Shown one piece after another: positions 15,801 to 28,352 of a DNA stretch of 64,000 nucleotides. The DNA is from Brugia malayi (taxonomy: Eukaryota > Nematoda > Chromadorea > Rhabditida > Onchocercidae), in assembly GCF_000002995.4 (NCBI RefSeq), contig NW_025062477.1, positions 10,450,649-10,514,648 of the forward strand. The letters are read 5' to 3'. The translations under genes and the position numbers were made by a program. Each line of letters starts with the position of its first letter. The first letter of the stretch is position 1. The notes under the pieces were generated by a model. The model saw only the letters and a list, made by a program, of their open reading frames with translations. It ran no database searches and was not told where the DNA came from.

Positions 15801-17549
15801 TTTATGTGTATAATATATTATCGTTTTTTATAACAAATTACTTATAATATATAGAATTTCATTTCAAAATTTTGTCATATTATGTATTGCATTAATTTCA
15901 TTAAATTTATATTAATTAAAATGACTAATGAACTGAATTTTCTTTTGATAAATTTACATAGCCGATTTTGACATGATTGTTTTATCGCACTATCTTTTTT
16001 AGGTCTTGAAATTCTATTAATTGGTCACTACAAGTTATTATTTTCATTTTTTAAACTTCATGAATCTGTGGAATTACAAGGAATTGCTTTAAAAGTGAAT
16101 GCTTTTTTTATATTTCATAATATAAAGTCTCGCATTTGCATTAATTGCAATATTTCACTTTGTGTTTTTTAATAGTTCGCTTTTTGTATTACACTTATTC
16201 TTTTTTATTATTAATTTATAATTGAAAAAACTTCAGGTGGTATCGTTAACTTCCGTAAATCGTGAATGTGTGGCTGACATTGCTGATTCTTCACAGTTAC
16301 CTCTGTTGTTTTCTTTAATTCTACAGGATCACAGCTGTAAGTTGATTTTTTGAAATAAACTATTATTTATCTGTAATGATTAGTTGAATTTTTACTGCGA
16401 AATGCTCTACAGGGAGACATACTGTCGTATGTAGAACTATAAGGCTTAGTATGTTTTCACTCAATCATATTATCTTCTGGTGATAGTGTAATATTTACTA
16501 TGTATACTACTAAATGAATATTGTCAAATTGATTTATAGACTAATGTTAAGTCTTTTCGTTTAGTACATCTCATTTCTTTTTGTAATTACTAAATTCCAT
16601 TAGTTACAGTTATTCCAATTGTCCTTTCAACGATGATCACATTGGCATCGAATACAAAAATTGTCAAAGAGTCGCTGGAATATGGTTTGTTTAAAATTTT
16701 ATTTTAGACAAATGAAATTGAATAGTTGTTTGCTTAATATAACTTCATGTTCCTATCAGAAAATTGACTGTTTTTGTTGATTTAAAATGATTTTGAAGAT
16801 TTTGATGCTTTCTCTTTTCATTATTCCTTTTGAATAATCAATCTATTTCACTGTGACTTATTTCGATTATGACTGAAGGTAGTGATTAGTGCACAAATTG
16901 ATAATCTGCTAGTATTTGTCTGTAGGTGCTTGAATAATAGAATAAACACATTTCAATTTTTTTTTTTTTCTTTTAATCTTTATCCTTGATTAAAGTATTT
17001 TCATACTGCATTTTATATAATTTTTTTTTTGCTGATTTCGATGTGGCTAGCTGCAAAATATAATCTTTCATTACTCTTTTAGGCATGTATGCATAAAATG
17101 ATGACAGAAAACATCATTTGATAATGGTGATACTTAAAAATTTTGCCAAGAAATCATAATTTAGATTTTGATTCTAAAATATTAATGCATTACTTTGTTT
17201 TAGGTGGCTTATTGCACATTTTAAGTGTATTTTTCAACGATCAATTTGATCCAACCACACGTATCTTAGCAGCAGAATTGTTAGCTAAAATGCAAGCAGA
17301 TAAATTGACAGGACCACGATGGTCACGATTTATTGTGCGCTTCTTACCACCTATCTTTACGGATGCTCTAAGAGATTCGCCGCAAACAGCGTAAGTGATT
17401 TTTTTCTCCTTTTTTTTCTGTTTTTTTTTTTTTACTGATGCCTTATTTTTTATTATTTTTTTTACAAAAATTTTTTTGACTAGATTTAACAGCTCTTGTT
17501 TTCAGTTCATTTATGCTTTGAAAATTTTGAATGATAATGATCTAACTTG

Positions 17550-17582
<33 letters not shown>

Positions 17583-20346
17583 TACAGTTGCTATTTTTAC
17601 AAGAAATTTTTGAGAATTTTAATATTATACTAAGTACAGATTATCGATGTTCGATTCAACACATGAAAATCCGGAATTAATTTGGAATGATGCGGTGCGT
17701 TCTAATGTCAAAAATATTGTTTCGCATAAATTGAATGAATTGAATTCATTGCAATTGCAGAATCCATGCACTAAATGGAAGACGGTTCATATTTGTTTTA
17801 TTTACCCATTTTTTTTTCTTTTGTTTCAAAATATGTTATTTCAAATGAAACTTAAATATCACTAAGCTATCCATTATGTTTTTAAGATTATCTAAGCGTT
17901 CTTAACTACTACATATTTGCGCCACTGTATTGCTTAATTGAGATACTTTTTTACTTCATTTGTATTGTACAGAGTTTTTTTTAACATATTTGTTCTTCTC
18001 TTTACTGTTTCAACTTTTCTAAGCCGAAATAACACCGTACGATAATCATTATTCTTAAGCGATAGAAGATGCAAGAAAATTAAATTAATTGCTCGAATTT
18101 CGAGTGACCTTTAAGAATTCTGAGAAATTTGTTAAACTTCAGGATGTAGCAAATGAAAAATGCGCATATTCTGATATAATGGACGATGAATTAGTAGTTG
18201 CGGGAGTATTTTTACGACTTTTTGTGGCAAATCCATCATGGCAAGTGCGTCATCCAAAACAATTTGCTGCTGAGTTAATTGAAAAAGTTCTGGAATGTAT
18301 GGAACGACCAACACCTGATTTAGATATCATTACATCTGCATTCGTTGCTTTACTTTCCAATCATCCAGCAGTTGCTAATCATGTATATATTTGAAATATT
18401 TTATTGCTCTATCAATTTTTTAGTCAAATTTCTCTCTCTTTGGTCTAACTTCTGAAAACCATGATAGAATAATTTGGAATGAATATACAAGCTCAACCTT
18501 ATTTTATCGATGCTAGTACGCCATGAAAATAAATAAGTCGTCTTAGCTTTTTCTAATTTTTCCTGATAAACGTGAAATTCATTTTGCTTTTCAAACAAAA
18601 AAAAAGAAAAGCAATTTTTTTAGATTTATAAACTCATCCTTAACTTGTTGATGCTACTATCTCACAATGATAAATAGAGTTCATTTTTTCCTAGATTTTG
18701 ATTTAAAGTTATTTTTAATATTTTTTTAAAAATTTTGCTTAGAATATATTTTTTTTTTTTAATTTAAGTGATCCTATGATTTTTGTTGAGTCTAATTCCA
18801 CAGCTAGCTATATAATGAACCCGAATATGATTTATCTCGCTGAAGGAAGATTATACTTTGAAAATGAATGTTAATAGTAATATTTTTTAAGCTACCAGCA
18901 CAAGGTTATTTACCACAATTTTGTGCGTTAATGTCATCATCAGTTGGTCATGCTTCCCATTCCGCGATTGTAATTCTTTCACATCTTGCCGAAAATACGG
19001 TTTGTTTTCGTCCCACAACTTTTTTTTTTTTTTGTTTATCAAATTTTTTCTTGTTTATTCATTGATCAAGATTCATTTCGTTTCTTTTCAATTAATTCTA
19101 TATTTTAGACTCAATTTGTTAGTTATCTAAATCTGTTCATTTATATATTTTTTAAAAATATTTCATTCAATCCATTTCTTTATACTGTTAATTAATAAGT
19201 AAGATGATAATTATGGAAGTTTTAGTACTGCGCTGATTCGCTTGCTAAATTGAATTGCATTGGCGGCATTATGAAATCGATGAAACAACAGCCAGGTTAA
19301 TTTTAATTCGGAATTTTGTGAACTTTAGATGTCTGATATTTTAGTTTACTTGCCAATTTGATCTATTTTGAACTTTAAGCCAATTAATTGATTAAATGGA
19401 ACATTTTGATTCTGATTAAGAGTTTTGGAAAACACTATATTGTTATCAGTAAGATTGTTACTGATTTGCTGATTTACTAGGTAACGGAATTCTTGACTGA
19501 ATATACCAGCTATAAATGATACCTTTAAATTAGCTACTTTAACTGTCATTTGTAAATTTACTGTAAATCTAATTTCGTTGAGTTTTACAGCGTTAATAAG
19601 AGATTCAGCGCATGCATTAAAATGTTTGTTGAAACGAAACTGCAGCGATCTTGCTGCACAAATGCTCTCTACTGGCATGATTGAGTATTTGTTGCAATTA
19701 TTGGGTGATGATATGAAAGGTTTGTGACAATTATGAAGAATGAAATTAAACTTTTAAATTTTATTTCAGTAAATAGTTTGATCAATTATCACATATTTTT
19801 GCTTGTAGAAAATATTGTTTATGGTCATAATTTAAATTACTTTTTATTCATTTCATCAATTTACCGGAATTTCTATAAATGAAAATTTATATTTTACACT
19901 TCTCTTTCGTTTAAGGTGTCGATACTGTTGCTGCAGCAAAAGCAGAAATAGTGGGTGCGTTAAAAAATGTTTCGTTAGATTTACAATATGGAGCTAAAAT
20001 TGCGGAAATTTTGGGTGAATCTTCTATCTGGGCACAGTACAAGGATCAACGACATGATCTTTTCATTCCAGCAAATAATGTGCATTCCATTACAGGTGAA
20101 AATTTCACGAAATTTCGTTATTTTTTCAGAAAAAAAAATGATAAATATACCAAAGTGGTACCATTTGAACATCACTTTATGAATTTTCCTATTGAAATTT
20201 TGAAAATTTTAGCACCAAAAATTGAAATTTTACTTTTAGGCGCACCATCAGGCATTGCTGGTTATTTAACTGAGCGAATGTTTGCACCACCTTCTACAAA
20301 TTTCACACCGCCTCCTGTTTCTTCTAAAAAACTAAATCACGAATAA
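848..20346 (+). CDS. rme-8: RME-8 / DNAJC13 endosomal J-domain protein, 48 exons
   Basis: Endosomal Hsc70 co-chaperone that in animals acts with SNX1/retromer and WASH on early endosomes. I joined 48 exons: 848-918, 1146-1221, 1474-1665, 1830-1973, 2165-2218, 2566-2708, 3047-3206, 4274-4365, 4443-4609, 4884-4966, 5050-5213, 5660-5867, 6420-6600, 6851-7080, 7216-7338, 7455-7550, 7936-8040, 8329-8463, 8591-8691, 8887-9076, 9366-9500, 9775-9885, 10113-10321, 10647-10797, 10974-11108, 11193-11344, 11658-11859, 12149-12264, 12437-12651, 13062-13249, 13586-13660, 13902-14018, 14184-14331, 14486-14679, 14812-14925, 15106-15213, 15562-15769, 16003-16094, 16237-16336, 16604-16684, 17204-17390, 17640-17784, 18143-18382, 18892-18999, 19226-19295, 19591-19719, 19916-20095, 20240-20346. 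All phases match; total 6732 nt, 2243 residues, the length I recall for human DNAJC13. Visible: N-terminal [13 protein letters not shown] motif, GYF-like W..G..GP region near 965-1020, J domain with YHPDKNPDG (HPD 1328-1330), and IWN motifs near 767, 1197, 1636 and 1932. The start ATG gives [10 protein letters not shown]. Least certain junction: the donor of exon 9 (GTCTGT). Confidence 0.95.
3412..3510. repeat. Tandem ~28-bp repeat in rme-8 intron 7
   Basis: About four imperfect copies of a unit containing AAGTAAATATATAATGATTT lie side by side inside the intron between exons 7 and 8. It is a local minisatellite with no coding content. Confidence 0.8.
10798..10973 (+). other. Probable GC-AG intron of rme-8 (intron 24)
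   Basis: The exon before it must end ..CTT GAG to keep the conserved [16 protein letters not shown] alignment with DNAJC13. The intron then starts GCTTGT and ends TTACAG. GT sites a few bases on give the wrong phase or run into stops. Confidence 0.6.
11345..11657 (+). other. Probable GC-AG intron of rme-8 (intron 26)
   Basis: Exon 26 ends ATG AG and the intron begins GCACAG; the next exon starts G AGA CAT after TTTCAG. The joined protein reads [12 protein letters not shown], in register with the DNAJC13 family. No GT donor in the required phase lies nearby before a stop codon. Confidence 0.6.
12773..12936. repeat. 82-bp direct tandem duplication in rme-8 intron 29
   Basis: Two almost identical 82-bp copies start with TATTGAATAGCAAGTTTGAT and include ATCCTATGAGCATAAATT. 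They differ at few positions, so the duplication is recent. It is intronic and does not affect the reading frame. Confidence 0.9.
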
Positions 20347-22000
20347 ATCGACGAATTTCGATTTGATTTGATTTGATTCTTTTGCTTATTTTTGTATTAA
20401 TCTTAAGTGTCCTTTTTGAAATTTGTTTTTTTTATACATTGCTCTGTGATATACAGAAGAAAATAGGTGAATTAAGAATTGATCAAATTTTATCTTTTTA
20501 GTGTTAATTTAGCCTTCAAACTTTTACAGTTCAAATTTAGAAACTTTTATCGGTGTAAGTTGATAAGAACCATCCATAAATTTGTTTGTATGTGGAAAAG
20601 TGCAAAGTTGCGGTTAATTTTTATGCTTCCATTAGAAGAATATATAAAAGCAAATTTTTATTGTTTATTAAAATGACTGTTCATCATTTTGTAAACTTTT
20701 TTCACTTCTATTTCCAAAATGTATCTGTATAATATTTAAGAAAAGCCAAATAGTCATCGGACTATAAATGCATGTATTTTCTATGTTTGACATATTATCA
20801 TTGCTTAGTTGTCTTCAAGCTGTTTTCTGGCTTTCTTATCAATCATTAAGTTCCTCTTTTTTTATCAGCAGAAACTATTGCTGGCTTTTTTTTTTCATTT
20901 CCCTAATCTTTAAACTGTTACCATACACATGAAATTCTCTTTTATTGATGAGGAATTTACATGTTTTACAGATTTCAAAAAAGATTATGACTTCAAATTC
21001 TGTCTTCAAATTTCTCTCTTGTTTAACTTTTTTTTTCACTTTATTTATTTCTAATTTAAAATTTTCATTTCAAGCTTAAAATTTATTTTTCTTGTTCCGT
21101 GCCTTACTACTGTGTTATTTTACATTATGAAAAACTTTTGAAAATGAGCAAAAAGATTTTCGTCTCTAATAAGCTTTAAAATTTGATGACTTTTGATACA
21201 ATTTTAAATTAAAATGATTAAAATATCTTTTTTCATTCATTTTTTAAGTATAATTTTTTTTTCTTTCTCTGACTTTTTTGCAATCATATTTAATCAATTG
21301 TATATCACCATATCATATAATGTCTATTATTCTTGATAATGCAAATATTAATTTTTATTCATTTCTTATACAAATTGCCATATTTATTCCAAATATTTTT
21401 AGTCTTTTGATATTCTTTGACGCTTATCAATTATTGGATGTGTACACTGTGAAATAAAAAGATGAATAGTTTTTTATTTTGTTCAATAATATTCACATAA
21501 TTTTCAAATTATTGCAGATCTTATCAAACAGTTAATTACTTGTAATTGAACCATAACAAATTTACATAAATTCCAGAATTTTTTCCCTTGAAAATACTGC
21601 AAAACATTTCTTTTTTTCGAATCATTTCATTTAAATTTGGCTATTAATTCAAATACGACTATGATTTGAGTTTTGTCCTTTAAGCAATCAATGCTTTCAA
21701 TTTGTTTTGAAAATTTCCATAATACCTTATTTACATTCTTCAATGATATCATTATCAGATGAGAAGTAAATTTTGATAAATTTGATTGGACTAGGATATT
21801 ATGAAGAGGAGTGTAACCATTTAATGATTATATGAAGTGCCAATGCTATATTGCAATACATTTTATTTACTAATCTAATGAAACACTTAATTAGATGATA
21901 ATAAAGTGATAAGAGTTATCATGAGTGATAGTGGATGTCACATGAGTGATAGTGGATGTCACATTGTTATGTTAATTAAAGACTAATTACAGTCACTTCA
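20347..22000. other. Intergenic: rme-8 3' UTR and flank of the next gene
   Basis: Very AT-rich, with scattered short open frames that have no splice-supported continuation. Possible polyadenylation signals are present, for example AATAAA near 21454. I see no gene here. Confidence 0.5.
21921..21962. repeat. 21-bp direct repeat, two copies
   Basis: ATGAGTGATAGTGGATGTCA followed by C occurs twice in tandem, 40-80 bp before the start codon of the saposin-like gene. It lies in the expected promoter or 5' UTR region; function unknown. Confidence 0.85.
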
Positions 22001-25000
22001 ATGATTAGTACTATCGTTACTACTACGCTACTACTGCAGAGTTTTGGTCATTTGACAATCAGTAATGCTCGTTTGTTTTCGGTTTGTTAATTTAATCAGT
22101 GTGACAGAAATAAATTTTACAATTGTTAACAATTTTAAACTATTTCAAGTCTTTTTCTTTCCTTTTAAACATTTAGAACAGTGAAAAATTATTGATATAG
22201 AAATTTAGAAATAAGCATAAGAATTTGAAAATTCCAAAATTTATATTTTATTGTAATTACATTCAATAACGCTTATCGTAACATCTCTCAAATAATTTTT
22301 TTTCCTCCTGAAATGATATGGAAATTTTTAGAAATAAATGAAATTTTAGTAAAATTATATCCTCTAATTATAGCTTCAAATTTGTTCAAATTTGAATTTA
22401 AAAAAAAAAATCAAATACTGAAGAGTTGAACAATAATTTCTATCATTCATTTGTATAAATTTTAGGTTAAACGATGCTATCATGAATTAGAAAAAGGTCG
22501 TAAATTTTTGCAACAAATTAAACATGAATTACTAATTGACGAATATAAGCGTCAAAAGCAACATATTCGGGCCTTATTGTTAAAGCAAAATTCAATTTCA
22601 ATATTTAATTTTACCACCACAAAATATAATCCATCCACTTGTTCAGCGTTTGTTGCATACTTTTACTATTCATTAATTGAAATTAATTATATATTTTGCT
22701 TAGTAAAGATTTGAAATTATCTTAAATACAAATATAATTAATGCTTCAATGGCATGAAAATGAGATAAAATTAACTTATAATTGTTGGTGTTAGTTCTAA
22801 ATTATTAGTTTAAATTGTTATTTTAATTGAAGTTAACCTAAACTTATTAATTTAAACTATCATTGATTTAAACCAGAAAGGAAAGGATGAATTTTATACC
22901 AAAATTTGCTAACATAATCATCTAAGACTATCAAATTTAAATTAATATTAAAATCCTTTCTTAATAAGTTAACAATTAGCATATTTTCCTAAACTGCAAC
23001 TATTAATTGTCAGCCTTGCATATATTTATAACATATTAAAGTACTTGATAATAAGAAATGAGAATATGAGAACTTAAACATCAGTAAATACTTAACTATG
23101 AGGAGATATGCATGAATAAGTTTTATTAATATTATTGTTGATTTCAGTATATCCATTTCCATTTCACGTTTTAATGGAACTTAAATTTTAACACCACCAA
23201 TGATTATTCCAGTTCTGATAGTAGCAGCAATAGCGGTGATACCGATAATAATAATGATAATAATTATTATTATAGTAATGATGGTATACTTCCTTTGGTT
23301 AATTGGATCAATGAAATGCATGTAAGTTTGAAATTTTAATTGAGAATTTTGACCAATTTTATTCATTGAAATATTATTAAAAATTAAAAAATTGTATACA
23401 TTATATTTTGGAAGTACAAATCACAATTAAATAATATTATTAAGATTTTGGTAGTAAATTAGCAAATCATAGATTGCAGAAATAAAAAAAAAAAATATCT
23501 ATCAAAGTTATTTTTTGCATAGAATTCATTAAATTAATATCTATGAATAAGGAATTATTTATTGTGTACATACAAACAAATGATTGGATTCCATATTAAA
23601 AAAATATGATTTAAAAACAATAATCGATAATATTAATAAGTATATTTATACGTTTTGTTGAGTTATTTTGAGATAAAGACCGTATTGCAAAGTTGAGGTT
23701 TTATCACATTTTCGAAATTTGATACCAGAAATTTATTGAATTAATAAGGAAAAATTATTAACTGTATCATTGTTTAATAAGGATAAATTATTTATGTGCA
23801 ATAGTCTCATAGCTATTATTATTATTATTATTGTTATTATTACTATTATTTTAGCCAAAAATTAACAATTTCTAATTTCAGAGCTATTTATCAAATTCAA
23901 GAGACACTTGTGAAGGACCAGAATTCCACAATATTACGACAGTAACTATGCCACAATTAAAATCATTTTTTTCACTATTCATAATTAATCATGGCTTACC
24001 GCTATGTTCCATATGTGATCGTATGCTTGCAAAAGTTAAAAGCATTCTTTTTTCAACAAATTCTGCAGGATTCACTGTAAGTATCAAAGAAAAATTGCTA
24101 AGCATAATCGTCGATTAATCTTAGTATCATTTATTTTATAATATTATGGCCATTACAGTGATATCCTAATGATAGCATATACAGTATCAGAGAAAAATTG
24201 CTAATCATAATCATAGTATAAGAAGGAACTGAATACGCTTTATATAATAGTACCATAATTAATTGAAAGTGATATATTACTTTAAAGTAATAAATATGCT
24301 TTTCAGTAATAACTTACATTTTAAAAAGAATTGTTCAATTATCATTCTTTCTCAAAAAGAATTGTTTAATTATCATTCTTTCTCATAATCTACAGTAAAA
24401 TTTTACAACGAAGAAATATTTTAAAACATAAAATTAGAACTTCTTTACAGTACACCGAGCAAATACTTTATCAATTTTTTCTTACTCATATACCTGCTAT
24501 TGAAACGATTTGTTCAGGATTGATACCAGATTGTTATCATTATTACAAAACAAATGGTATAAATTTATATAATTAGTAACTAATTGCAGTTAATAATCAA
24601 TACATTTATTAATTTGGATAATTAAATAAAATTAATTAAAATTCTTTTTTGAATTTTAACTATTTCTCAGTGACTGATAATATATGTGATAGGACGAAGA
24701 CCAAAAATATTATTGAAAAAAGCGATGAAAGAATGAGAGAAGATAAATGGATGACAGTTTTTAAGCTACAATGACACTTAATTAAAAGTTAATCGTACTG
24801 ATTTGATAATATCAGTCGATTAATAAAATGAACTGAAAAATGTTTCACTAATATAACAAACTTCAAATTTGCTTATTTATTCATTCATTGTAAAATAAGC
24901 AAATGATATGAGCATTGTTTTTGAAAGAATTTCGAATATCTTAGATCACTCTGTCCTTTTAATCTATAATAGTTTTAGGACATTCTATTTGGTAGCAATG

Positions 25001-26944
25001 CAAACTTTTTTTTTTTAAAAAAAAAAAACTTTTTTGACCTTTGGCTTCACCGAACTCTAAAATATCACTGTTTTTTGGTATTATTCCTAATTTTACCTGT
25101 TGAATTTTGATAAATTGAAAAGAAAATTGAGATACAGAGAGAGAGAGAGAGAAAGAAAGAAAGACTACACGCATATGCGTTATATTAAATAATTGAGGAG
25201 TGAAATAAGCATTAACTGTGAAGAGAAAGTAATTTATTAATACTCTTAAATTTCAAAAAATTTAAAAGCCAAAAATTTATTATATTTGTTAAAAAAAAGA
25301 AAATCAAAACTTTGAAATTACTACATCTTTTGTTTCTACATTTAATTTGAAGCATTATCAATAACGCCTGCTGCAAAATGCGCCCAATGCAACATTTGTA
25401 TGGCTACAACGACATATGTTGAGGTTTTCTTTTTTTTTTTTTCGAAAAAAACCAGGAATGCCTATAAAGGTGAAATATAATATTCTAAAATTTATATATA
25501 TATAAGCTAATAGCATTAATGAATATACCTTAAGTAATGTTTTATAAATTAATCTTGAAATTTTAATTCTATTGAAATTTTTAACTTTCTAAATTTACTG
25601 CTTAACTGAGTTATAAACATTTTTCAGAATCGTATCTTATTAAATCAAGCTGTAATGGATTATATTCACAATTGGATCGAATTTTATTTGCATAAAATTT
25701 GCTTAGAAGCTAGTCGATTATTTCCATCAAAATTTTATTGGAATGGAATTAATTACACTCATGTTTGTTGTAAAAATTTCAATAAAAATTCCATAACTCT
25801 AACAGTCATATTTTTCTCTTTCCTTTAAAATCTTTTCAATGAATTAAATTAAATTACATTTCTAATTATTTTATATTGTTCATAGATCAATTCATTTTCT
25901 TTTTTCAGTGCAGGACATGGATGCATAAATTTGTTGTCAGTTTGATAAATCGTTTAACCAAAAATATTTTACCGGAAACATTCTGTTCTATGGTAAATTT
26001 CATTTCTCGAATTCGTTAAATAGGGTAATCGAAGATAAAAAACCGATGAGAATTATTTTAGTACTGATATCAGAAATGGAATAATTTTTGGATATTTATT
26101 TAAGTAGACAGATTGATTTTACAAAATTTATTTTTACATGACACAGCAGGTCATCTTATTGATCATTTAAACAGCATGCCACTGTTCCGCAAATGGATGA
26201 AAATCATTTTCAGAAATTGATGAGAATTTGTCCTAAAAATGATGTTCTGGAAATATTACTGAATAGATCTAAATAATAAACAATTACATTTAAAAAAAAA
26301 AAAAAATTGCAATCCGGAATGTTTGAAGGACCAGTAATTTTATTTCTCTCCATTTTTATTTCATCCTTTTACCCATATTTTCTTAACTATCCCTTTTTCT
26401 TCCCCACATGCAAGAAATGCCAACTTTTAGTACAAAATATCTTCAATTTTTGATAATTCTTTCCTATAATTAACTTTTCTCGTATTTTCAATAATTATTG
26501 CAACTCTTTTGAGTTAATTACTACTGACAATTATGTTTTATTTCATTAATTTGATAACATTTATTACATTATTTTAATTTCTTGCTAAGTAACAATAAGG
26601 CTAACAACTGATTCGTAGGATTCGATTTTGATTACAATTTAAATATGCAAATTCAAACCTCAAAATATTTTCGTCCCAAATTTGTTGCACAAAGTTTTCT
26701 TTGGTAACAATTTTATCAATGATAAAAATTCATCTAATCATCTAATCGTCGAATTATTTGATATAATTTTCAGCTAAATTATTTCTTATTTTAGACATTG
26801 AAATGGTGCAAACCGTATGAAATACCAAGCATTATTGATTGTTTGGAAGAATTTTGCAATGAAAGTTTTCCGGAAGAATGGAAACTCACAATTTGCGGTC
26901 TCGTACATAATAATTCCGTCAATTCGGCTGCCTTTCCTGAATAA
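22001..26944 (+). CDS. Secreted cysteine-rich protein with saposin-like (SapB) spacing, 9 exons
   Basis: Exons 22001-22081, 22466-22647, 23213-23321, 23882-24076, 24451-24556, 25353-25423, 25628-25762, 25909-25992 and 26795-26944 join in consistent phases to 1113 nt, 370 residues. Exon 1 encodes a good signal peptide (MISTIVTTTLLLQSFG). A basic, helix-like stretch (about 28-75) and an Asp/Asn/Tyr low-complexity patch (about 96-108) follow. Cysteines come as CSIC (166, 169), C210, C217, then CAQC (234, 237), C240, C273, C294, C319, C326, and a tail with C337, C342 and C355. A Cys-x2-Cys opening, distant helical cysteines and a closing pair are what saposin-B-like proteins show, but the spacing is irregular (C273 to C294 is long). 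Such proteins usually bind lipids or membranes; that role is inferred. It could instead be an unrelated nematode secreted family. The first exon is a prediction from signal peptide plus phase. Confidence 0.65.
24323..24384. repeat. 31-bp tandem duplication in intron 5 of the saposin-like gene
   Basis: AAAAAGAATTGTTCAATTAT plus TCATTCTTTCTC is repeated once directly after itself with one base changed. Non-coding. Confidence 0.85.
24671..24774 (+). CDS. Possible alternative terminal exon of the saposin-like gene
   Basis: After TTTCTCAG at 24670 a frame compatible with exon 5 (which ends in phase 1) runs VTDNICDRTKTKNIIEKSDE, then further charged residues, to TGA at 24772-24774. Using it would end the protein after the first cysteine group, giving a shorter isoform. 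There is no other support; it may be intron. Confidence 0.3.
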
Positions 26945-28352
26945 CAAATTGTTGTTAATTGATGAACAAAAAACGAAAAATCACAAATCAATATTTATGA
27001 TTGCTGTTTAAGTGTAGTAATTCGTTTCATTTTGATATTTTAACAGCTATTCTTCAAATAAATATTTTTTATTACTTATCATTTTTTTTTTTTTTTTTTT
27101 CATAAAGCAAGTTAGAAAATTTTCTCTGAAAAGGAATTAATAATTAATAGTTTTTCCTCAATTTTACAATATTTTCTGTGTTTTTTTTTTTTTTTTTGTT
27201 TTATTATTTTATTATTTTTTTTTTTTTTTTTTTTTGTAATTGAATATATTTATTAAAGATATTGCAAAAAAAAGATCTGTTAATGCTACATGGAAAAAAT
27301 GCTATCAGTAATGAATAATGCAGTGATTAGTGATGCAATAATATCAATGTTTCGTACATTTAAATATTTAATTGATTTGTTATTATTATTACTATTATTA
27401 TTGTTATTATTATTATCATCATCATCATCATTATTATTATCATTATCATTATTATTATTATTATCATTACTGTTATTATTTCATAATTGTTCATCGGCTT
27501 TCACAGCATGGAAAGTTATCATTCGAAATAACATTTCTTGATAATATATGTAATATAAAGAAAAGCAGTCATTTCATTTCGATTAAAGCAAAGAAAAAGA
27601 CAATTTCCTGAAAAGGAAACTAAAATTAGAAAGATTAAGTTAATTAATTTGATATGAATTATTATTATTCTTTAATATATACATTTATATTAAGTTTAAT
27701 ATGAATGTAAAAATACAATTCAAACAAATTGAATACAAATTAAGTTTAATAAAAACTTAACACAAATAAATTAGTTTAATATAAATGCAAATTAATTAAG
27801 AAACAAAATTCTGATGCAAAAGCAGAAGAATAATTCAAACGATTTCATTCAAAATTTGAATATTTTCCAGAAGTTTCTGTTTTGATGATTTTCGCCATTT
27901 CTTCAAATATTAAATAGGAAATTACCAGCAATCATTGCCTTCATTCCTGTTATTTTCTCATTATTTGCGGTTGATTTTTCAATTTAATTTTTAAATTATT
28001 TGGAAATGTTAAATGCCCAAAGTGATCACAAAAATTTGCATAAGTTTACCGTAAATTCCTTACATCTCAGTTATTTGCATTGAACTTTACTTAGACTGAA
28101 TTGTGCTCATTCATTGTCAACGAATATTACTGTTTGATTCAGTGACAGGAATGAGTCAACGATTAGTTAGTATGAGTCAGCAGCTAGTATGGTATTTTGT
28201 CGTTCATTTTGCTGGACAATGTCGCTAATATAGGTCGCCAATATAGGAAGGATATTGTTGTTTGGTTCGCTTTCCACTTTTGTCGTGAAAGCATCAGGAA
28301 GCAAATAGCAAAAATTATAAATAATTTTAGGATAGTATTTGAGAGTAGTAAT
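26945..28352. other. Intergenic, homopolymer-rich
   Basis: Contains long T runs (27080-27100, 27180-27235) and a trinucleotide repeat (separate entry). The leucine- or tyrosine-rich frames over the repeat are artefacts. An open frame from about 28197 runs into the coiled-coil gene and may contain its 5' UTR or an earlier exon. Confidence 0.5.
27376..27482. repeat. ATT/ATC trinucleotide microsatellite
   Basis: Imperfect run of TTA/ATC/ATT triplets. Similar shorter ATT-type tracts occur near 23816-23852 and 33775-33960. Confidence 0.9.

Noticed and set aside
19346..19678. 110-residue minus-strand ORF
   Set aside because: Antisense to rme-8 exon 46 and its intron; no independent support.
23181..23366. 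Ile-rich transmembrane-like frames over 23213-23321, including the other plus-strand frame (LIVAAIAVIP)
   Set aside because: Only the SDSSSNSGD frame joins both neighbouring exons in phase.
27290..27611. Leu/Ser- and Tyr/His-rich ORFs
   Set aside because: Produced by the ATT/ATC microsatellite; overlapping frames on the same strand and no conserved content.
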